Source: Streptococcaceae bacterium AF77-01CM03A (lineage in GTDB: Bacteria > Bacillota > Bacilli > Lactobacillales > Streptococcaceae). Taken from it: DNA of 64,000 nt. The DNA lies in contig JAQDDS010000001.1 of the NCBI GenBank assembly GCA_027665725.1, forward strand, positions 310,001-374,000, read 5' to 3'. Positions 22,449 through 34,959 of this stretch are shown here, piece by piece. Numbering within the stretch: position 1 is the stretch's first letter; each line of letters opens with the position of its first letter. The notes beneath the pieces are model-generated. The model made no database searches and was not told the origin of the DNA. It saw only the letters and a program-made list of their open reading frames with translations. Both the position numbers and the translations under genes were made by a program.

Positions 22449-23561
22449 TTAAACAAGCTCACTAATAGGTGTATAGTCACGTTCTAAACCTTCAGCAACT
22501 GGTTGACTAGTCAATTGACCTTGGTAAGTTGTAACCCCTTCACGCAAACCAGCATCTTCAAGGATTGCTTTCTTAAATCCTTTACCTGCTAAGGCTTCGA
22601 TATAAGGAAGAGTCACATTTGTAAGGGCGATGGTAGAAGTACGGGCAACTGCTCCAGGAATATTGGCAACCGCATAGTGAAGGACACCGTGTTTTTCATA
22701 TACAGGTTCATCATGGGTTGTCACACGGTCAGCTGTTGCAATAACACCACCTTGGTCTACAGCAACGTCTACGATAACAGAACCAGGACGCATTTGTTGA
22801 ACCATGTCATCAGTCACTAATTTTGGAGCTTTAGCACCAGGAATCAATACGGCACCGATAACAACGTCTGCTTCACGCACACTTGCTTCAATATTGAATG
22901 GGTTAGACATCAGAGTTTGAATTTGGTGACCAAATACGTCTTCTAGGACTGCTAGGCGTTTAGCACTGATATCAAGAATAGTTACTTGAGCTCCTAAACC
23001 AAGAGCGATACGAGCTGCGTGTGTACCAACGACACCACCACCGATAATGGTTACTTTTCCTTTTGGTACACCTGGGACACCACCTAAAAGAACTCCAGAA
23101 CCACCAGCTTGTTTCGTCAAGAAGTGAGCACCGATTTGGACAGCCATACGACCTGCAACCTCACTCATTGGAACCAATAGAGGAAGTTGACCTTCAGTAT
23201 CGCGTACAGTTTCATAAGCAACACCAGTTGTTTTCGCTGCTAACATAGCATCTGCCAATTCAGGAGCAGCAGCCATGTGCAAGTAGGTAAAGAGAAGTAA
23301 ATCATCACGCAAGTATTGATATTCACTAGCAAGTGGTTCTTTCACTTTAACAACCAAATCTGCAGCCCAAGCCTCAGCAGCTGTAGCGACAATCTCAGCA
23401 CCTTGCTTTTTATAGTCAACATCAGCAAAACCAGATCCAAGACCCGCATTTGTTTCGATGAGGACACGGTGACCACGACCAACAAGACTCTGTACACCAG
23501 CAGGTGTCAAAGCAACACGATTTTCATTATTTTTAATTTCTTTTGGAATTCCAATTAACAT
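22449..23561 (-). CDS. ald: Alanine dehydrogenase
   Basis: A 370-residue NAD-dependent enzyme that interconverts L-alanine and pyruvate plus ammonia. [20 protein letters not shown] at the start and the Rossmann motif [12 protein letters not shown] in the middle are typical. VKVKEPL contains the pyruvate-binding lysine. The frame is intact and of normal length. A cre-like site upstream suggests CcpA control. Confidence 0.95.
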   Translation of the reverse strand: MLIGIPKEIKNNENRVALTPAGVQSLVGRGHRVLIETNAGLGSGFADVDYKKQGAEIVATAAEAWAADLVVKVKEPLASEYQYLRDDLLLFTYLHMAAAPELADAMLAAKTTGVAYETVRDTEGQLPLLVPMSEVAGRMAVQIGAHFLTKQAGGSGVLLGGVPGVPKGKVTIIGGGVVGTHAARIALGLGAQVTILDISAKRLAVLEDVFGHQIQTLMSNPFNIEASVREADVVIGAVLIPGAKAPKLVTDDMVQQMRPGSVIVDVAVDQGGVIATADRVTTHDEPVYEKHGVLHYAVANIPGAVARTSTIALTNVTLPYIEALAGKGFKKAILEDAGLREGVTTYQGQLTSQPVAEGLERDYTPISELV

Positions 23562-23594
23562 AAAGATAACTCACTTTCTATCAGATGATTCAGT

Positions 23595-23603
23595 TTTATA
23601 TCA
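23595..23603 (-). promoter_or_regulatory. Extended -10 promoter of ald (minus strand)
   Basis: On the minus strand, TGA-TATAAA lies about 34 bases before the ald start. Confidence 0.5.
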
Positions 23604-23639
23604 CATTTTTTTGATTTTTTGTGATGATTTTATTGTATA

Positions 23640-23653
23640 TGAAACCGCTTTAA
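23640..23653 (-). promoter_or_regulatory. Candidate cre (CcpA) site upstream of ald
   Basis: On the minus strand, TTAAAGCGGTTTCA differs from the TGNAANCGNTTNCA consensus at one position. It lies about 40 bases upstream of the ald -10, a position that would fit activation or modulation by CcpA. Confidence 0.5.
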
Positions 23654-23724
23654 AATGCAAGAAAAATTTGTAAACTTATTTTCAGAACCATTGACCATAG
23701 AAGACTTTTCTATAAATTATTAAG

Positions 23725-23753
23725 CAGTTGAAAAGATTTTTCAGCTGTTTTTT
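23725..23753 (+). terminator. Hairpin with T run directly before the comEA promoter
   Basis: CAGTTGAAAA/TTTTCAGCTG (one wobble pair) has a GAT loop and six T. No plus-strand gene lies between the phoH terminator and this hairpin, so it may insulate the competence operon from read-through. Confidence 0.6.
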
Positions 23754-23761
23754 CTTTCTCT

Positions 23762-23769
23762 TACGAATA
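23762..23769 (+). promoter_or_regulatory. SigX (ComX) combox of comEA-comEC
   Basis: TACGAATA is an exact match to the competence sigma-factor box of streptococci, preceded by a pyrimidine run. It lies 19 bases before the comEA ATG. The operon is therefore a late competence operon. Confidence 0.9.
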
Positions 23770-23788
23770 AGCTAAGAGAGGAGAAAAT

Positions 23789-24430
23789 ATGGAAGAACTT
23801 ATTGAGAAAATCAAAGAATACAAAATCATTGTCATCTGTGCTGGTTTGGGTTTAGTCTTGGGTGGATTTTTCATCTTAAAACCAGTCGTTCAAACGCCTG
23901 CTAAGGAAAGTAATTTGCAGACAGAAGCTACAACTGTTTCAAAGGATTCGACGGATGAAAAGGAAGATAAAAATCAGAAGGAAGAAGTAGTGGAGCAAGA
24001 TCTAATTACTGTCGATGTCAAAGGTGCTGTTAAATCACCTGGAATCTATGATTTGCCAGCAGGAAGTCGGATTAACGATGCTGTCCAAAAAGCTGGGGGA
24101 TTGACAGATAATGCCGATAGTAAGTCTATCAATCTTGCCCAGAGAATTAGTGACGAAGCACTTGTCTATGTTCCGACTAAGGAAGAAGCTACTAGTCAAG
24201 AGGTGCAGTCAAATGCTTCCAGCACCAAAGAAAATAAGAAAGTCAATCTCAATAAAGCCAGTTTAGAAGAATTGAAACAAGTCAAGGGGTTGGGAGCCAA
24301 ACGTGCTCAGGATATCATTGACTATCGTGAGTCCAACGGTAAGTTTAAGTCAGTTGATGAGCTCAAAAAGGTTTCTGGAATTGGTGCAAAAACGATAGAA
24401 AAGTTAAAAGAGTATGTTACAGTGGATTAG
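23789..24430 (+). CDS. comEA: Competence DNA receptor ComEA
   Basis: A 213-residue membrane-anchored DNA-binding protein of the uptake machinery. An N-terminal membrane helix (about 11-30) is followed by an acidic linker, an SLBB-type domain (about 73-130) and a C-terminal helix-hairpin-helix pair (about 153-213) that binds double-stranded DNA outside the membrane. GAGAGGAG is the ribosome site. The end overlaps comEC by 17 bases. Confidence 0.95.
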   Translation: MEELIEKIKEYKIIVICAGLGLVLGGFFILKPVVQTPAKESNLQTEATTVSKDSTDEKEDKNQKEEVVEQDLITVDVKGAVKSPGIYDLPAGSRINDAVQKAGGLTDNADSKSINLAQRISDEALVYVPTKEEATSQEVQSNASSTKENKKVNLNKASLEELKQVKGLGAKRAQDIIDYRESNGKFKSVDELKKVSGIGAKTIEKLKEYVTVD

Positions 24431-26624
24431 TCGCTTTCCTTTCCCGAAGATCTATCTCAGTTTTCTTTTGTTATGGCTCTACTACGCTATCTTTTCAGCA
24501 AGTGTCTTAGCACTTTTTGGCTTTGTCTTTTTACTAATCTGCCTCTTTTTTCAATTTTCATGGAAGACAGTGACCAAGGTCCTTTTGGTGTGTGGACTAT
24601 TTGGTAGCTGGTTTTTATTTCAAAAATGGCAACAAGAAGAAGCGAGTCAACATCTTATTGACTCAGTTAATACGGTACGAATCTTGCCTGATACCATCAA
24701 GGTAAATGGTGATAGTTTATCCTTTCGTGGCAAGGCTGATGGTAGACTTTTTCAAGTCTATTATAAACTCCAGTCAGAAGTTGAAAAGGAAAGGTTTAAA
24801 GAGTTATCTGAACTGCATGAGATGGTCGTCAAAGGAAAACTAGCTATTCCTCAAGGAGCAAATAACTTTGCTGGATTTGATTATCGAAACTACCTTAAAA
24901 CTCAAGAAATTTATCAGACCTTGACCATATCAGAAATTGTTGAATTAAAGAAAATAAGCAGTTGGGATATCGGAGAAAATCTATCTAGTTTACGAAGAAA
25001 AGCAGTTGTCTGGATAAAAAGGAATTTTCCTGACCCCATGCGTAATTATATGACCGGTCTATTATTGGGGCACTTGGACACAGATTTTGAGGAAATGAAT
25101 GAACTCTATTCCAGTCTAGGGATTATTCACCTTTTTGCTTTGTCAGGGATGCAGGTTGGTTTCTTCATGAATGCTTTTAAAAAGTCACTCTTACGATTAG
25201 GTTTGACGCAAGAGAAGTTCAAATGGCTTGCCTATCCCTTTTCTTTGGTCTATGCAGGTTTGACAGGGTTCTCAGCTTCTGTTATTCGTAGTCTTCTACA
25301 AAAGCTATTGGCTCAACATGGCTTTAAGTCACTTGATAATTTTGCTTTGACGATTCTTATTCTATTTCTTATCATGCCGAACTTTTTCTTAACTGCTGGA
25401 GGAGTTCTTTCCTGTGCTTATGCCTTTATCCTGACAATGACTGGTGAGGAAGTAGCAGGGATAAAAGGTTTGATTAGAGAGAGTTGTATTATTTCTTTGG
25501 GAATTCTGCCAATTCTATCTTTTTATTTTTCAGAATTTCAACCGTGGTCCATTCTCTTGACATTTGTCTTTTCATTCTTGTTTGACATGGTCCTATTGCC
25601 ACTTTTATCGATTCTCTTCTGTCTGTCATTTATATATCCCATCACCCAGTTCAACTTTCTATTTGAATGGCTAGAAAACATCATACGCTATGTTTCTCAG
25701 CTATCTACCAGGCCTCTTGTTTTTGGTCAGCCGAGTCTTTGGATTTTAGTTTTTCTTTTAATTTCTTTATCCCTCATCTATGACTATCGAAAAAAATTAA
25801 AGAAAGTATCTTTGCTTATCTTATTTGTTGTCTGTCTCTTTTTAGTAACCAAACACCCGATTGAAAATGAAATCACGGTCCTAGATGTGGAGCAAGGACG
25901 AAGCGTTTTTCTAAGAGACATGACAGGAAAGACAATATTACTGGATGTCGGTGAAAAGTTAGCAGTTGAGAAAAAAGAAGCTTGGCAGGAGAAAGTCACC
26001 TCGAGTGTTGCCAAACGGAGTTTAATTCCCTATCTGAAAAGTAGAGGAGTGGCAAAGATTGATCAGCTTGTTTTAACGGATAGTGAACCTAAGCAGCTAG
26101 ACCATCTACTAGAAATTAGTAAAGCCTTCAATCTTGGAGAGATTCTAGTAACTGAAGAAACTCTATCTAAAAGAGAATTTATGGATAAATTAAAAGAAAG
26201 TAACTTGAAAATACGTCCTATTAAAACAGGAGAGCAGTTATTTATTTTTGGGAGTAGTTTAGAAGTAATCGAAAATCAAAACAGGGATAGTAAAGCCTCA
26301 ATAGCAATGTATGGAAAGCTACTAAATCAAACTTTTCTAGTCACTGGAAATATAGAGGAGAAGTTCTTAAACAAGTCTTATCCAAAAATCCAAACAGATG
26401 TAGTGCTAACTCATCAGCAAGCATCGAAGAAAAAGACAGATGTCGAAGTCTTCGAAATCTTTCAGCCTAAAATCACTGTCATTTCTGTAGACAAGAAGAA
26501 AAAATTTAAAGAAAAAAATGGGGGGAATAACCAAGAATTTGGGAATTCGATTTACAAAACGGATCAAAAGGGGGCCATTCGTTTTAAAGGTTGGGGTGCT
26601 TGGCAAATAGAAACAGTTCGCTGA
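24414..26624 (+). CDS. comEC: DNA internalisation channel ComEC
   Basis: A 736-residue integral membrane protein that carries single-stranded DNA across the membrane during transformation. It has N-terminal hydrophobic segments, an OB-like soluble region (about 80-190), the competence core helices (GLLLGH, FALSGMQ) and a C-terminal metallo-beta-lactamase-like domain from about residue 485 (TVLDVEQG). That domain lacks the usual HxHxD cluster: the equivalent of the first histidine pair reads TDSEPKQLDH. The frame is complete, so competence is probably intact at this locus. Confidence 0.93.
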   Translation: MLQWISRFPFPKIYLSFLLLWLYYAIFSASVLALFGFVFLLICLFFQFSWKTVTKVLLVCGLFGSWFLFQKWQQEEASQHLIDSVNTVRILPDTIKVNGDSLSFRGKADGRLFQVYYKLQSEVEKERFKELSELHEMVVKGKLAIPQGANNFAGFDYRNYLKTQEIYQTLTISEIVELKKISSWDIGENLSSLRRKAVVWIKRNFPDPMRNYMTGLLLGHLDTDFEEMNELYSSLGIIHLFALSGMQVGFFMNAFKKSLLRLGLTQEKFKWLAYPFSLVYAGLTGFSASVIRSLLQKLLAQHGFKSLDNFALTILILFLIMPNFFLTAGGVLSCAYAFILTMTGEEVAGIKGLIRESCIISLGILPILSFYFSEFQPWSILLTFVFSFLFDMVLLPLLSILFCLSFIYPITQFNFLFEWLENIIRYVSQLSTRPLVFGQPSLWILVFLLISLSLIYDYRKKLKKVSLLILFVVCLFLVTKHPIENEITVLDVEQGRSVFLRDMTGKTILLDVGEKLAVEKKEAWQEKVTSSVAKRSLIPYLKSRGVAKIDQLVLTDSEPKQLDHLLEISKAFNLGEILVTEETLSKREFMDKLKESNLKIRPIKTGEQLFIFGSSLEVIENQNRDSKASIAMYGKLLNQTFLVTGNIEEKFLNKSYPKIQTDVVLTHQQASKKKTDVEVFEIFQPKITVISVDKKKKFKEKNGGNNQEFGNSIYKTDQKGAIRFKGWGAWQIETVR

Positions 26625-26690
26625 GCTTAGCTTTTCAAGAAAATTAAAATTGTCTAAACAATCAATCAAAACTTGATTTTAGAACCTTTT

Positions 26691-26699
26691 TGCTATAAA
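26691..26699 (+). promoter_or_regulatory. Extended -10 promoter of the U32 gene
   Basis: TGC-TATAAA, with a TTGATT 15 bases further upstream. No clear terminator separates it from comEC. Confidence 0.6.
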
Positions 26700-26746
26700 A
26701 TGGTAAAGATTAGTGTCAAACTTTTATATTGCAAATAGGAGAAAAC

Positions 26747-28033
26747 ATGACAAAAACTTTGAAACGTCCTGAGGTTCTATCACCTGCAGGAACACTTGAA
26801 AAACTAAAAGTAGCTGTTCAATATGGAGCAGATGCTGTCTTTATCGGTGGTCAGGCCTATGGTCTTCGTAGCCGTGCAGGGAACTTTACTTTCGAACAAA
26901 TGGAAGAAGGTGTTCAGTTCGCGGCTAAGTATGGAGCTAAGGTATATGTGGCTGCCAATATGGTTATGCACGAAGGAAACGAAGAAGGGGCCGGCGAATG
27001 GTTCCGTAAATTACGTGATATTGGGATTTCAGCGGTTATCGTGTCTGATCCAGCCTTGATTATGATTGCAGCAACAGAAGCACCAGGACTTGAAATCCAC
27101 CTTTCAACCCAGGCCAGTGCGACTAACTACGAAACCCTAGAATTCTGGAAAGAACTTGGATTGACTCGTGTCGTTTTGGCGCGTGAGGTTTCTATGGAAG
27201 AATTGGCAGAGATTCGCAAACGTACAGATGTTGAGATTGAAGCTTTCGTTCATGGAGCGATGTGTATCTCATACTCTGGTCGTTGTACCCTTTCTAACCA
27301 CATGAGTATGCGTGACGCCAACCGTGGCGGATGTTCACAATCTTGCCGTTGGAAATATGACCTTTACGATATGCCCTTCGGTAAGGAACGTAAGAGTCTC
27401 AAAGGAGAAATTCCTGAAGAATTCTCTATGTCTGCGGTTGATATGTCTATGATTGACCATATCCCAGATATGATTGAAAATGGTGTGGATAGTCTGAAGA
27501 TTGAGGGCCGTATGAAGTCTATCCACTATGTTTCAACAGTAACAAACTGCTACAAGGCTGCTGTTGATGCCTATCTTGAGAGTCCTGAAAAGTTTGAAGC
27601 TATCAAGCAAGACTTGATTGATGAAATGTGGAAGGTTGCCCAACGTGAGTTGGCTACAGGTTTCTACTACGGAACACCATCTGAAAATGAGCAACTTTTC
27701 GGAGCTCGTCGTAAGATTCCAGAATACAAGTTTGTTGCTGAAGTAGTAGCTTATGATGCTGCAACTCAAACAGCAACCATTCGCCAACGTAACGTTATCA
27801 ATGAAGGTGACCAAGTTGAGTTCTACGGACCAGGCTTCCGTCATTTTGAAACTTTTATCGAAGACCTTCACGATGCCAAAGGAAATAAAATCGATCGCGC
27901 CCCAAATCCAATGGAACTTTTGACTATCAAGGTTCCTCAACCAGTAGAAGCTGGTGACATGGTACGTGCTTTGAAAGAAGGCCTGATCAATCTTTACAAA
28001 GAAGATGGAACAAGCGTCACAGTTCGTGCCTAG
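26747..28033 (+). CDS. U32-family protein, probable tRNA hydroxylation factor
   Basis: A 428-residue member of the U32 (collagenase-like) family. Despite the peptidase name, relatives such as TrhP and RlhA take part in hydroxylation of tRNA or rRNA bases, so RNA modification is the more likely role. The U32 signature (EAFVHGAMCISYSGRC) is present, with further conserved cysteines in GGCSQSCRW. The ATG at 26747 follows AGGAG; the frame is open to 26729 without a ribosome site. In Bacillus two U32 genes lie together; only one is here. Confidence 0.85.
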   Translation: MTKTLKRPEVLSPAGTLEKLKVAVQYGADAVFIGGQAYGLRSRAGNFTFEQMEEGVQFAAKYGAKVYVAANMVMHEGNEEGAGEWFRKLRDIGISAVIVSDPALIMIAATEAPGLEIHLSTQASATNYETLEFWKELGLTRVVLAREVSMEELAEIRKRTDVEIEAFVHGAMCISYSGRCTLSNHMSMRDANRGGCSQSCRWKYDLYDMPFGKERKSLKGEIPEEFSMSAVDMSMIDHIPDMIENGVDSLKIEGRMKSIHYVSTVTNCYKAAVDAYLESPEKFEAIKQDLIDEMWKVAQRELATGFYYGTPSENEQLFGARRKIPEYKFVAEVVAYDAATQTATIRQRNVINEGDQVEFYGPGFRHFETFIEDLHDAKGNKIDRAPNPMELLTIKVPQPVEAGDMVRALKEGLINLYKEDGTSVTVRA

Positions 28034-28046
28034 ATAAGGAAAAAGA

Positions 28047-28358
28047 ATGGTTCAAGCTCAGGGCTTACTAGTAGATCATGAAAGCAGATGTGTTCATTAC
28101 CATGGTGATAAGGATATCGTAGCCTTACAGTGCTATGAGTGTCAGAAATACTATGCCTGTTATCAGTGTCATAATGAACTGGAGTCGCATATATTTTCTC
28201 CCTATCCTTTAAATCTGAAAGAGGATAGACCTATCTTATGTGGATCCTGTGGGAAAACACTAACGTATGAGGAGTATACAGAGACGGGCTCTTGTCCATT
28301 TTGTAATGCTGCATTTAATCCAGCTTGTCAAAATCATTACTCAATTTATTTCAGATAA
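28047..28358 (+). CDS. CHY zinc-finger protein
   Basis: A 103-residue protein with the CHY zinc-finger layout: CVHYH near residue 15, then CYECQKYYACYQCH, and later CGSCG and CPFCN. This gives enough Cys and His for several zinc sites. The family includes eukaryotic Hot13-type proteins; bacterial members are uncharacterised. It starts 13 bases after the U32 gene, with AAGGAAA as ribosome site, and shares its transcript. Confidence 0.82.
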   Translation: MVQAQGLLVDHESRCVHYHGDKDIVALQCYECQKYYACYQCHNELESHIFSPYPLNLKEDRPILCGSCGKTLTYEEYTETGSCPFCNAAFNPACQNHYSIYFR

Positions 28359-28370
28359 GAACTGACAAAT

Positions 28371-28394
28371 CCGAGTTGTAAAACTCGGTTTTTT
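28371..28394 (+). terminator. Terminator after the CHY protein gene
   Basis: CCGAGTT/AACTCGG stem and six T. Confidence 0.88.
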
Positions 28395-28434
28395 GTTTTC
28401 AGAAAACAAGGAAAGGTAGTGAAAGTTGTATGAA

Positions 28435-28465
28435 AAGACAATAAAATTTTCTATATGATTGTCTT
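28435..28465 (+). promoter_or_regulatory. Inverted repeat upstream of the ATP synthase promoter
   Basis: AAGACAAT and ATTGTCTT form a perfect 8-bp inverted repeat with a 15-base spacer, about 57 bases upstream of the -35. No T run follows, so it is not a terminator. Confidence 0.35.
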
Positions 28466-28493
28466 GAAAATCGTAAAATTAGAAATAAATGAT

Positions 28494-28507
28494 TCGAAAC
28501 GCTTTCA
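28494..28507 (+). promoter_or_regulatory. Candidate cre (CcpA) site of the atp operon
   Basis: TCGAAACGCTTTCA matches the cre consensus except for its second base. It ends 14 bases before the -35 of the atp promoter. Confidence 0.5.
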
Positions 28508-28521
28508 TTACTAGTAAAAAG

Positions 28522-28550
28522 TTGACAAAAGAAAATTTTAGGACTAAACT
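28522..28550 (+). promoter_or_regulatory. Promoter of the ATP synthase operon
   Basis: TTGACA (28522-28527), 17-base spacer, TAAACT (28545-28550). One of the few window promoters with a consensus -35. Confidence 0.82.
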
Positions 28551-28587
28551 AGTGAGGTAAATTTAATTTAAAAAAGGAGAATTCGTC

Positions 28588-28788
28588 ATGAATTTAACAT
28601 TTTTCGGACTTTGTCTTGCCTGTATGGGTGTATCTATTGCTGAAGGAATGATTATGAGTAATCTCTTCAAGTCTGCCGCTCGTCAACCTGAAATTATTAA
28701 CCAATTACGTAGCCTTTTAATTCTTGGTGTTGCCTTTGTAGAAGGTACCTTCTTTGTAACCCTAGCGATGGCATTTGTCATTAAATAG
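28588..28788 (+). CDS. atpE: F1Fo ATP synthase subunit c
   Basis: A 66-residue two-helix hairpin protein that forms the rotating proton ring. The proton-carrying carboxylate is Glu52. The polar loop has ARQPE (31-35). In fermentative streptococci the enzyme mainly pumps protons out to keep cytoplasmic pH. Residues around 49-50 (Ala49, Phe50) are those in which optochin resistance changes are known in the pneumococcal homolog. Several helix-1 residues differ from the pneumococcal sequence as I remember it (for example Ala18). It is first in the operon, ahead of subunit a, the streptococcal order. Confidence 0.95.
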   Translation: MNLTFFGLCLACMGVSIAEGMIMSNLFKSAARQPEIINQLRSLLILGVAFVEGTFFVTLAMAFVIK

Positions 28789-28820
28789 ACAACTCTATTT
28801 AGAAATGGAGGTGTCAAACC

Positions 28821-29537
28821 ATGGAAGAAAGTTTGAATCCAACCGTTAATATTGGACCAATATCCTTTGATTTGACCCTGCTTGCCATGTCTCTTGTAAC
28901 TGTTTTGATGGTTTTCGCCTTTGTCTATTGGGCAAGTCGAAAAATGACCATCCGTCCCAAGGGCAAACAAAATGCTCTTGAGATGATTTATGACTTTGTG
29001 GTTAGTTTTGCAAAACCAAACATTGGAGATTCATACATCAAGGACTATTCCTTGTTCCTATTTTCTCTATTCTTGTTTATCTTGGTTGCCAATAATATTG
29101 GTTTAATGGCAAAAGTACAAACAACAAACGGTTATAACTTGTGGACTTCTCCAACAGCCAACCTTGGATACGATTTATCCCTCTCATTATTGATCACTTT
29201 GATCGCTCATGTAGAAGGAGTTCGTCGTAGAGGCGTTAAAGAATATTTGAGAGCATTTGTTACACCTGGCTTCATGACTCCGATGAACATTTTAGAAGAG
29301 TTCACCAATTTTGCCTCCTTGGCGATTCGGATATACGGAAATATTTTTGCCGGTGAGGTTTTAGCAGGATTGCTATTGGCCTTGTCACAACATGCCTTGT
29401 ATTGGTATCCTTTTGCCTTTATTGCAAACATGTTATGGACAGCCTTTTCGATTTTCATTTCATGTATTCAAGCTTATGTATTTACCATGTTGTCATCTAT
29501 GTACATTGGTAAAAAAATAAATGAAGGGGAAGAGTAA
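28821..29537 (+). CDS. atpB: F1Fo ATP synthase subunit a
   Basis: A 238-residue membrane protein that forms the proton half-channels against the c ring. It has five to six hydrophobic helices and the essential arginine in the [11 protein letters not shown] segment. GGAGGTG is the ribosome site, 32 bases after atpE. No atpI gene precedes the operon. Confidence 0.95.
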   Translation: MEESLNPTVNIGPISFDLTLLAMSLVTVLMVFAFVYWASRKMTIRPKGKQNALEMIYDFVVSFAKPNIGDSYIKDYSLFLFSLFLFILVANNIGLMAKVQTTNGYNLWTSPTANLGYDLSLSLLITLIAHVEGVRRRGVKEYLRAFVTPGFMTPMNILEEFTNFASLAIRIYGNIFAGEVLAGLLLALSQHALYWYPFAFIANMLWTAFSIFISCIQAYVFTMLSSMYIGKKINEGEE

Positions 29538-29555
29538 GTAGAGGAGGATTAGAAG

Positions 29556-30049
29556 ATGGATTTAACTATTAGTACCATTATTGGTGACTTTATTCTGATC
29601 GCTGGTTCCTTCCTTTTATTGATCTTTTTAGTGAAGAAATATGCTTGGGGAAATATTACCAGTGTCTTAGATGAACGCGCTGAAAAGATTTCTTCAGATA
29701 TTGATGGTGCCGAGGAAGCCCGTAAAAAGGCAGAGGAACTTGCTAGCAAACGCGAAGCTGAGTTAGCAGGTAGCCGTACCGAAGCTAAAACGATTATCGA
29801 GAATGCAAAGGAAACAGCTGAGAAAAGTAAAGCTGATATTTTGGCCGAAGCTAAACTTGAAGCAGGGCGCTTAAAAGAAAAAGCCAACCAAGAAATTGCT
29901 CAAAATAAAGCTAAAGCTTTACAAAGTGTTAAGGGAGATGTAGCAGACTTGACAATCAGTCTAGCTGGAAAAATCATCTCTCAAAACCTTGACAGTCAAG
30001 CCCATAAAGAACTCATTGATCAGTATATCGATCAGCTAGGAGAAGCTTA

Positions 30050-30050
<1 letters not shown>
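29556..30050 (+). CDS. atpF: F1Fo ATP synthase subunit b
   Basis: A 164-residue stator protein: an N-terminal membrane helix (about 8-27), then a long charged coiled coil rich in Ala, Glu and Lys. It links subunit a to the delta subunit and F1. The stop overlaps atpH by one base. Confidence 0.95.
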
Positions 30051-32106
<2,056 letters not shown>

Positions 32107-32121
32107 GAATAGAGGTGTCAG

Positions 32122-33000
32122 ATGGCAGTATCTCTAAATGATATTAAAACAAAAATCGCCTCAACGAAAAATACTAGTCAAATTACTAACGCCATGCAGA
32201 TGGTTTCTGCAGCTAAGTTAGGTCGTTCTGAAGAAGCTGCACGCAACTTCCAAATCTATGCTCAAAAAGTTCGTAAACTCCTTACAGATATCCTTCACGG
32301 AGATGGTGCTGGCGGATCAACGAATCCAATGTTGATTAGTCGCCCTGTCAAAAAAACAGGCTATATCGTCATTACATCTGACCGTGGTCTTGTTGGAGGA
32401 TATAACTCTTCAATCTTGAAGGCAGTCATGGAACTGCAGCAAGAATACCATCCTTCAGGTGATGATTTTGAAGTCATCTGTATCGGTGGTATGGGAGCAG
32501 ACTTCTTTAAAGCTCGTGGTATTCAGCCAATTTATGAATTGCGTGGTCTAGCCAGTCAACCAAGCTTCGATGAAGTTCATAAGATTATTTCAAAAACCAT
32601 TGAAATGTATCAAAATGAACTTTTCGATGAGCTCTATGTTTGCTACAACCACCACGTGAATACACTGACAAGTCAAATGCGTGTGGAGCAGATGCTTCCA
32701 ATTGTCGACTTGGACCCAAATGAAGCAGATGACAACTACAGCTTGACATTTGAGCTTGAAACAAGTCGTGAAGAAATCTTGGAACAACTATTGCCACAGT
32801 TTGCAGAAAGTATGATTTACAGTGCTATTATTGATGCCAAAACAGCAGAAAATGCTGCTGGGATGACAGCTATGCAGACAGCGACAGATAATGCTAAAAA
32901 AGTTATTAATGATTTGACAATTCAGTATAACCGTGCCAGACAGGCGGCGATTACACAAGAAATTACAGAAATCGTAGCAGGAGCTAGTGCTTTGGAATAA
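32122..33000 (+). CDS. atpG: F1Fo ATP synthase subunit gamma
   Basis: A 292-residue central shaft protein with long N- and C-terminal helices ([21 protein letters not shown] type start and [16 protein letters not shown] end). It couples ring rotation to catalysis. AGAGGTG is the ribosome site, 15 bases after atpA. Confidence 0.95.
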   Translation: MAVSLNDIKTKIASTKNTSQITNAMQMVSAAKLGRSEEAARNFQIYAQKVRKLLTDILHGDGAGGSTNPMLISRPVKKTGYIVITSDRGLVGGYNSSILKAVMELQQEYHPSGDDFEVICIGGMGADFFKARGIQPIYELRGLASQPSFDEVHKIISKTIEMYQNELFDELYVCYNHHVNTLTSQMRVEQMLPIVDLDPNEADDNYSLTFELETSREEILEQLLPQFAESMIYSAIIDAKTAENAAGMTAMQTATDNAKKVINDLTIQYNRARQAAITQEITEIVAGASALE

Positions 33001-33060
33001 AGTATCTTGCTCAGAGAAATGAACTTAGGACCTAGTCATACTAGGAACCGATAGTATCTT
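33001..33060 (+). repeat. Hairpin between atpG and atpD with flanking direct repeats
   Basis: CCTAGT-CAT-ACTAGG (33031-33045) is a perfect 6-bp hairpin, extendable by GG/CC across a small internal loop. It lies between two exact copies of AGTATCTT (33001-33008 and 33053-33060). No T run follows, so it is not a terminator. A role in mRNA processing or stability is possible. Confidence 0.5.
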
Positions 33061-33080
33061 ATACAGAATAGGAGAAGTAG

Positions 33081-34487
<1,407 letters not shown>

Positions 34488-34497
34488 GAGGTGATCT

Positions 34498-34917
34498 ATG
34501 GCACATTTAACTGTCCAGATCGTGACACCAGATGGCCTCGTCTATGATCACCATGCCAGCTTTGTATCGGTACGAACTCTGGATGGTGAGATGGGGATCT
34601 TGCCACGACATGAAAATATGATTGCGGTTCTAGCAGTTGATGAAGTAAAGGTTAAACGCATCGATGATGATACTCATGTGAACTGGATTGCAGTAAACGG
34701 AGGAATTATTGAGATTGCTAATAATGTGATTACCATTATTGCTGACTCAGCTGAACGTGCGCGCGATATTGATGTTAGTCGTGCAGAACGTGCTAAACTT
34801 CGTGCAGAACGTGAAATCGAAGAAGCAAATGACAAACACTTAATCGACCAAGAGCGCCGTGCTAAAATTGCATTGCAACGTGCTATTAACCGTATCAATG
34901 TCGGAAATAAACTATAA
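34498..34917 (+). CDS. atpC: F1Fo ATP synthase subunit epsilon
   Basis: A 139-residue central-stalk and regulatory subunit: an N-terminal beta sandwich (1-85) and a C-terminal helical hairpin rich in Arg, Glu and Ala that can inhibit ATP hydrolysis. It closes the operon, 10 bases after atpD, and a strong terminator follows. Confidence 0.95.
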   Translation: MAHLTVQIVTPDGLVYDHHASFVSVRTLDGEMGILPRHENMIAVLAVDEVKVKRIDDDTHVNWIAVNGGIIEIANNVITIIADSAERARDIDVSRAERAKLRAEREIEEANDKHLIDQERRAKIALQRAINRINVGNKL

Positions 34918-34955
34918 AAAAATGAACTTGATTTGAGAATCAAGTTCATTTTTTT
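34916..34955. terminator. Bidirectional terminator between atpC and the lactonase gene
   Basis: An 18-bp perfect stem (AAAAAAATGAACTTGATT and its complement) has a TGAG loop and T runs on both strands. Confidence 0.93.
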
Positions 34956-34959
34956 AAGT

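Noticed and set aside
24414-26624. Loss of function in ComEC because its lactamase-like domain lacks the metal cluster
   Set aside because: I believe many streptococcal ComEC proteins lack these residues, and the frame is otherwise complete.
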